Both the position numbers and the translations under genes were made by a program. The notes under the pieces are model-generated. The model was not told the DNA's origin and searched no databases. It saw only the letters and a list, made by a program, of their open reading frames with translations. Shown in pieces: positions 20,681-25,123 of a stretch of 25,123 nucleotides of DNA (within the stretch, counting starts at the first letter, position 1; each line of letters begins with the position of its first letter). The DNA is taken from positions 1-25,123 of the forward strand of contig CAXNAD020000190.1 in the NCBI GenBank assembly GCA_964200185.2, written 5' to 3'. The DNA is from Choristocarpus tenellus KU-1152. Its lineage: Eukaryota; Phaeophyceae.

Positions 20681-21970
20681 CTATAGCATCATACAAGCTA
20701 CTAGAGCAATCACAATACTCCGTAGCACATAGTTAGAGAAGGCAGTTGTATGCTGTACAAAAATATCAACAGGTAAACAAGCTTGTCTTTCAAACAGGGT
20801 GAAAAACGGGGTTTCATGCAACTTTGCACCAAATCCTGTGCTATGGGCTAACTGTACAAAAGGCAGTAACAATGCCCAGTTATCTTCAGCAACAGATACA
20901 CACATTGCTAGCACAGAATGCAACGTAGCATGACTCTAACACAGATTTCTTTGGGGTGATACAGTGTGGTTTTGGTTTCCTTGTAACCAAAGACAGACTG
21001 CAACTCTGCAACAATACTGTTTTCAAAATTTTGGTTTTCTTGTATCCAAAGACAGCCTGCAACTCTGCAACAATACTGTTTTCAAAATTGGTCCCTTTAT
21101 TGGAGTGTAACAGCTCAGTTGGTCCAAATATTTAAATACACGTTCTATCAGCATACGAGCAATTGTTGCGGCCACTTTATTTGGAACAGGACTCAGCACA
21201 ACAAAATAAGTGAGGTGATCAATGGCAGACAACACATACGAGCACATTGCACCATTTGCTGCTGGGGAATGTGTTTTACACTCTACCAAATCCATAGCAA
21301 CACGTTGAAATAGTCTGTCAACGGGTATATGGCCAGTGGGAAGCGTAACTTTGTTATGAGCAGTCTTGCGCGTTTGGCATGCTTGACAATCACGGTACCA
21401 TGTATGAACATCAATATAGAATGTTGGCCACCAATATGAGTCTCTAATCTTACCAAACGTGGGTTTGAAACCTATGCGGCCTGCAGAAAATGCATGGTCA
21501 TGGCAACCATGGAGTACAAGAGGGACTAAAGAATGAGGAATGACCAACTGATCTCTAAATGTGCTCCTCTTACGACGATGGCCTGGTAAATACGAACGAT
21601 ACAGCAAGCCATTACGAAGGAAAAAGTACGACATAGACTCTGTTGATTCTTCATCAGGTGGTGGGACAACGTTGGGGGGTTGCAAATACCTGAAATATTT
21701 GTCTGAACTTGGATTCCTGCTCCTCGTACAATTTCTCCCGGTCCACTGCAGGGAACACATTAGTGGAACTAGTGAATAGTTCACGATCACTTTGGACAGA
21801 TGTTGCTCTTGCCAATCAAGGATTGCACTGAAGGCCTTTATGACACTATTATCAAGTAGTATTTTATCGGGAACAAGTTGGGGAATCATTCCACTTCTCT
21901 TCATAAAAATTGGTTCTCTCGTGGGGGTGGAACGAATTCTGAATGAGGAAACAGCATGGGAGGGACTGAC
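20681..21970 (-). pseudogene. Decayed Ty3/Gypsy-like integrase
   Basis: A 293-codon minus frame (21023-21904, open at the same register to about 21970) carries an LTR-retrotransposon integrase. F-L-R-N-G-L-L-Y-R precedes an HHCC zinc-binding region. C-Q-A-C (173-176) and Y-W-W-P (157-160) are intact, but the second His, in the usual G-H-x-G, is Arg (residue 143). The core begins V-A-M-D-L-V (first catalytic Asp at 205), then A-I-D-H-L-T. Near 21115 the frame shifts, and the second catalytic position reads Asn instead of Asp in the other frame. A 59-bp duplication follows. The frame at 20681-20923 resembles the segment after the core (N-W-A-L-L-L-P-F-V-Q-L-A-H-S-T). The element is inactive. 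No LTR pair was recognised. Confidence 0.75.
20972..21089. repeat. 59-bp tandem duplication inside the integrase remnant
   Basis: Copy A (20972-21030) and copy B (21031-21089) are adjacent and differ at three positions. Because 59 is not a multiple of three, the duplication shifts the integrase frame. The high identity shows it arose well after the element inserted. Confidence 0.9.
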
Positions 21971-22866
21971 CGTGTCAATCTAAAAAAAATCTGGACATCT
22001 TTCCATGACGTTGGAGGGGCTACTGGAAGATGGTTATTAGGACACAACTGGTATCTGAACACATCTCAAGGGAAACACCATTCCTCGGTGTTGGCTAAGG
22101 TCGGACAATAAATGTTTCTGTAATGGGGCCTGGTTCTTTGTGTTTGACAACCTCAGAGAGCCCTCTACACTCCCATCAGTAACACATCCCAACATCTATT
22201 TTAAAATATTCATGGTGGTTGGGAGGAATTTTTCCCAAAACTTCAAGTCGTATGTAGTGAAATGACAGGGACAGGTCATCTTTTTTGGGATCTCCGACAC
22301 TGATGAGGATAATACGCGCGGTCATATACATTTGCGCACGTCACCTTTTGCGATTGAGACCAGGCCAAGAGATGTGGTGTGGGTCAGATGCACGACTGGC
22401 ACGCAGTAACCCCGACATGAACAGTGGAATAAAACCAGCAAAGCAGAGAATATATTTTCTGATCTGACTGGTCACAACCAACCACATTGAAGATCAATCC
22501 ATGTATGGATAATCACAAAAGTCAACACGTGACAACAAAGAGAATCTTTGATTGAAGAGATGTCAACTACTTGTGGGATTGATCTCTTGATTCCACACCT
22601 CAATTATATATATATATTATTATGCCCTCTGACATTTTCAAGATGTGCCAAGGAGGAAACCAATGAAAACTTTCACATATCAGCATAAACCCTAAGGAAG
22701 TAAATGTGAGAAACGCTAATCTATTTGCTATTTTATTATCTATGTTGTACCACTGCCTTCCAGTGCCTCCAATCTACCTATTCCTGCACCCCAGCGTGAG
22801 GAGCTAGTGAGGCATCCCAAGAATCCAAAAAACCCCTCTGTGCTCATCTCCCTGGTGACCCCAGCT
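21971..22866. other. Intergenic between two retroelement remnants
   Basis: No gene recognised. An A/T-only microsatellite-like run lies at 22603-22623. It may mark the old 3' tail of the adjoining non-LTR element, but it is about 245 nt from that element's last codon and this is not certain. Confidence 0.4.
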
Positions 22867-24345
22867 TTAAACGAATGAAACGTCTAGACAGTGCCCCACT
22901 TGTGTTGTTACTGAGACTATTTGGTGTAGGCGGGATTTGACCACCCCTTTCCTGCCACAGCCTCCAGTTCCTCTCCCCCCCACCATGTGTGTAGTTAGCT
23001 CATCTAGGAACATTCCACTTACTTGCCGAGGTGCCCAAAACTTTCCACCACGAAGGTGTTGAGGTTATAACTACAAGGATCAAAAGAGTCCTCATAGTGG
23101 GTGCAATTTTGCACCTCAGCTGCAGCAGCAGCAGCAGCTACACCATTGCTGGTGGATGAATCTGTAAGATGGGAGGTTGCCTGCACATATGTAAATGTAA
23201 CATCTAGCAGGAGACCTTTGTCTAGGTAGGGGGCTGTTCCATTGTCCGCAAGTGCCCTTGCATGGAAGACTAGATCCATGCGGAAATTCCAGTCTACCAT
23301 GAAGGGGCTGCCGTCCTCCATGGTGCAAGGGATGCCCATTCCCTTGCATAGTTGGCTGAGGTGTTTTACCATGGGTTTGTGCTGTCACACCTGACCTCCT
23401 GCCCTGGGGCAGGTATGGGCATGTCCGATGTTGACATTTTGCCTCCTGCACCTGGTCACTGCGCACCTGTTTGACAGGGCCTCCTCCCTCCCTAGGCATC
23501 TGCTGGCTGTAAGCTTGAATTCTAGAGGGGGGATCTGGCATGTCAGCTCCAGGGGGTTGTGTCGAGGTCCATGAGTTTGCCCCTTGTCCACACTGGCTTT
23601 GGTGGCGTACTAGGGCTAATAAGGCACTTTCCTTCCCCTGTTGTACTTCACTTGGTAGACCAGCTAGTTGTGTCCAGAAGGGGTCAAAATGGATCCTGTT
23701 CAGCAGGCGTGTGATCTCATGTTGAGCCAATCATTTCTACAAAATCTTCTGAAAGCGTACCTGTATAAAGGAGGGTGTGAATGGACGATCCTAAAGCCTG
23801 TACTGTGGGGCTCGCGCAAACAGCTTGTGCGAAGGACTCGCCATGATGAGGCCCTTGCTGCCTTGCTAGGAGGGTGGGGAGAGTAGCCACCAGTGATCCT
23901 ACGAAAGCCGCATGTTGGTGGTGTTTCATAGAGGAGAAGCCCAAGTCCCTCGCACTTGTGGGCATCTGTGCCTGTATTTGTTGGTGGGTCTCTAGGTGAG
24001 TAGACCCATTGTTACACCCCCCCTCAAAAAAATCAATTGCCTCTGTTGAATCTGCTACCTCCATTGTCTTCTCTAGTGTCCATGATGAGGCATTGTCTGC
24101 TTGATCCATGGTGGAGCGAGCCAGGAGAGGGGGAGAGAACCTTGCAAGATAGCCTAGGTGGGAGGAGAGGGACCAGGAGTTGAGGAGCCAGGCCACCTGT
24201 TTGTACTCCATCTCGCTGGGGTGTGTGCCCAAAGTTCGTGTTCCAGAGCTCTCTATCACCTCGGCCATATGGGCTTGGATAAAGCTATCTGTTCCCACCA
24301 GAGGCCCCACTGTGACAAAACCATCAAGAGCACCAGAGGAAGAAG
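22867..24345 (-). pseudogene. 5'-truncated non-LTR (LINE-like) retrotransposon ORF, C-terminal half
   Basis: Read leftward, four frame-shifted pieces give the C-terminus of an RT protein family widespread in protists. 23717-24345: D-G-F-V-T-V-G-P-L-V-G-T-D-S-F and L-L-N-S-W-S-L-S-S-H-L-G-Y-L, the post-palm region. About 23560-23730: H-E-I-T-R-L-L. 23385-23591: E-F-K-L-T-A-S-R and a Cys/His cluster C-R-R-Q-N-V-N-I-G-H-A-H-T-C. After an in-frame TGA (23385-23387), 23019-23384 holds M-D-L-V-F and L-L-L-D-V-T-F, resembling a PD-(D/E)XK restriction-like endonuclease, then F-V-V-E-S-F-G-H-L-G. A last shifted piece ends in L-H-Q-I-V-S-V with TAA at 22867-22869. The RT palm is missing. At least three shifts and one stop make it non-functional. 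The RT-family call is firm; the endonuclease label rests on motif resemblance. Confidence 0.7.
23119..23141. repeat. CAG/CTG trinucleotide run
   Basis: About six GCA/CAG units encode an alanine run on the minus strand within the LINE-like remnant. This is an Ala-rich segment in the family, probably expanded here. Confidence 0.7.
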
Positions 24346-24362
24346 CCCAAGGTCACGAGTTC

Positions 24363-25123
24363 ATGGAAGACATGGAGTCTTCCACCCACCTTGATTCTGA
24401 CGTGTCTAGTATCGACTCCACTTCATCCAGTACTATAACACTTGCCAAACGTAGACGTAGATCCCCCCCTTCCCTTCTCACAGATCGCCAGGCAAATGTC
24501 AGACCTGTGTCATCGACCCTTGAGCATCATGTCAGCTCGGGCGACCGTGACACCCGTCAGGTCCTATTCCAGGACGAACCGGTCCCACCCCCAAGTTCGA
24601 CTACTTGTGAGGTGGCCATTTCACAGGCACAGTTCGACGATGCTGTACCAGCTCATCGCACACCACGTCAACGAGTGCGCAAGAACAAATACCGTGCCTC
24701 CTGAATGGCTTCAGGACCTGATCAATCTTTAAGTTCGGGAAACAGGCTCCGATCACGTAAGATCCCTTCAACAGAGTAGCAATGTCACACGCTCACCACC
24801 ACTGTCAGAAGGGAGTCGTTTCAGGTTTTCCGCTTCAGAAACACCATCTGGTCTTGTCATTACAGGTTCTGGAGAAGAAAATTTGCCACTCTTGTTCTCC
24901 AAATGGCACGTGCCAATATTCTTGTATTCTAGTCGGTATGATCCCGCCTCCCCTGAGATGATGAATGCTCGGTGTGTAGAATTTTTACCGAAAATTCTAC
25001 AAGGACCAGCTGAAACCTTTTATTTTCAGGCGTTGGCAGGTACAGTAGAGTGGCGTTCAACAAGTGACTTGGCTCGTTTGCAATCGTCTCTTGACACCCC
25101 TGTCCCCATTACACCTCCAAAGA
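24363..25123 (+). pseudogene. Frameshifted, possibly Gag-like coding sequence, runs off the window
   Basis: The plus strand shows protein-like sequence across three registers. First is an acidic/Ser-rich segment from ATG 24363 (E-D-M-E-S-S-T-H-L-D-S-D-V) leading to K-R-R-R-R-S, ending at TGA 24702-24704. Then a short piece around 24704-24778. Then a frame open from 24733 to the window end (130 codons, preceded by TAA). The last part includes F-L-P-K-I-L-Q-G-P-A-E-T-F-Y-F-Q-A-L and W-R-S-T-S-D-L-A. That pattern (L-x(3)-L-x-G-x-A-x(2)-[WF]-[YF]) is seen in Gag capsid regions of LTR retrotransposons. It starts where the LINE-like remnant on the other strand ends. Family assignment is tentative; an unknown cellular gene with introns instead of frameshifts is possible. 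Confidence 0.35.

Noticed and set aside
23116-23400. Continuation of the 204-codon minus-strand ORF after about 23560
   Set aside because: From that point the neighbouring frame carries the family motifs, so the rest of this ORF is out-of-frame translation.
20681-24345. Endogenous viral element
   Set aside because: The recognisable parts are retrotransposon integrase and LINE-like RT remnants; no viral structural or replication gene was seen.

Overview
The window is nuclear DNA of a eukaryotic alga, most likely one with a secondary plastid of red-algal origin (ochrophyte-like; haptophyte or cryptophyte not excluded). The evidence is one intron-rich gene, a ClpB-type AAA+ disaggregase. It has 17 exons and 16 GT-AG introns, and its N-terminus looks like a bipartite plastid presequence (signal peptide followed by an S-F-A-P motif). 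The rest is repeat-rich, with decayed retroelements of several classes.

Layout. 1-2400: no gene; a C homopolymer, purine-rich simple repeats and a small family of degenerate interspersed repeats. 2703-2755 (-): tRNA-like A and B boxes. 2770-5290: remnant of a DIRS-like (tyrosine-recombinase class) retroelement on the minus strand; reverse transcriptase and RNase H landmarks are recognisable between 4253 and 5220. 5290-6150: unrecognised, with short protein-like minus-strand stretches. 6158-6690: degenerate minisatellite of GGTCCA/TGGACC palindromes. 7464-7551: a stem-loop followed by a short fragment matching the universal 3' end of 18S rRNA. 7560-9400: nothing recognisable.

9404-9500: probable promoter-proximal region (inverted CRE-like sites and a G-box). 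9558-18777 (+): clpB. Joining the exons gives 2832 nt, i.e. 943 residues plus stop, in frame throughout, with N-domain, D1, M-domain and D2 complete. This is the only gene in the window that I consider intact.

19103-19634 may hold a small unrecognised gene or exon remnants. 20681-21970 (-): decayed Ty3/Gypsy-like integrase carrying a 59-bp tandem duplication. 22867-24345 (-): 5'-truncated, frameshifted non-LTR retrotransposon C-terminus with a zinc-finger plus restriction-like-endonuclease arrangement. 24363-25123 (+): frameshifted, possibly Gag-like coding sequence running off the window.

The genes do not form a functional system together: one housekeeping/stress chaperone gene sits among retroelement debris. 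The most notable points are the gene structure of clpB (introns inside both P-loops; consecutive phase-0 exons over the M-domain), the 18S fragment, and the co-occurrence of three or four retroelement classes within 25 kb. No boundary here was tested by transcript data; exon joins rest on reading frame, splice consensus and family alignment from memory.
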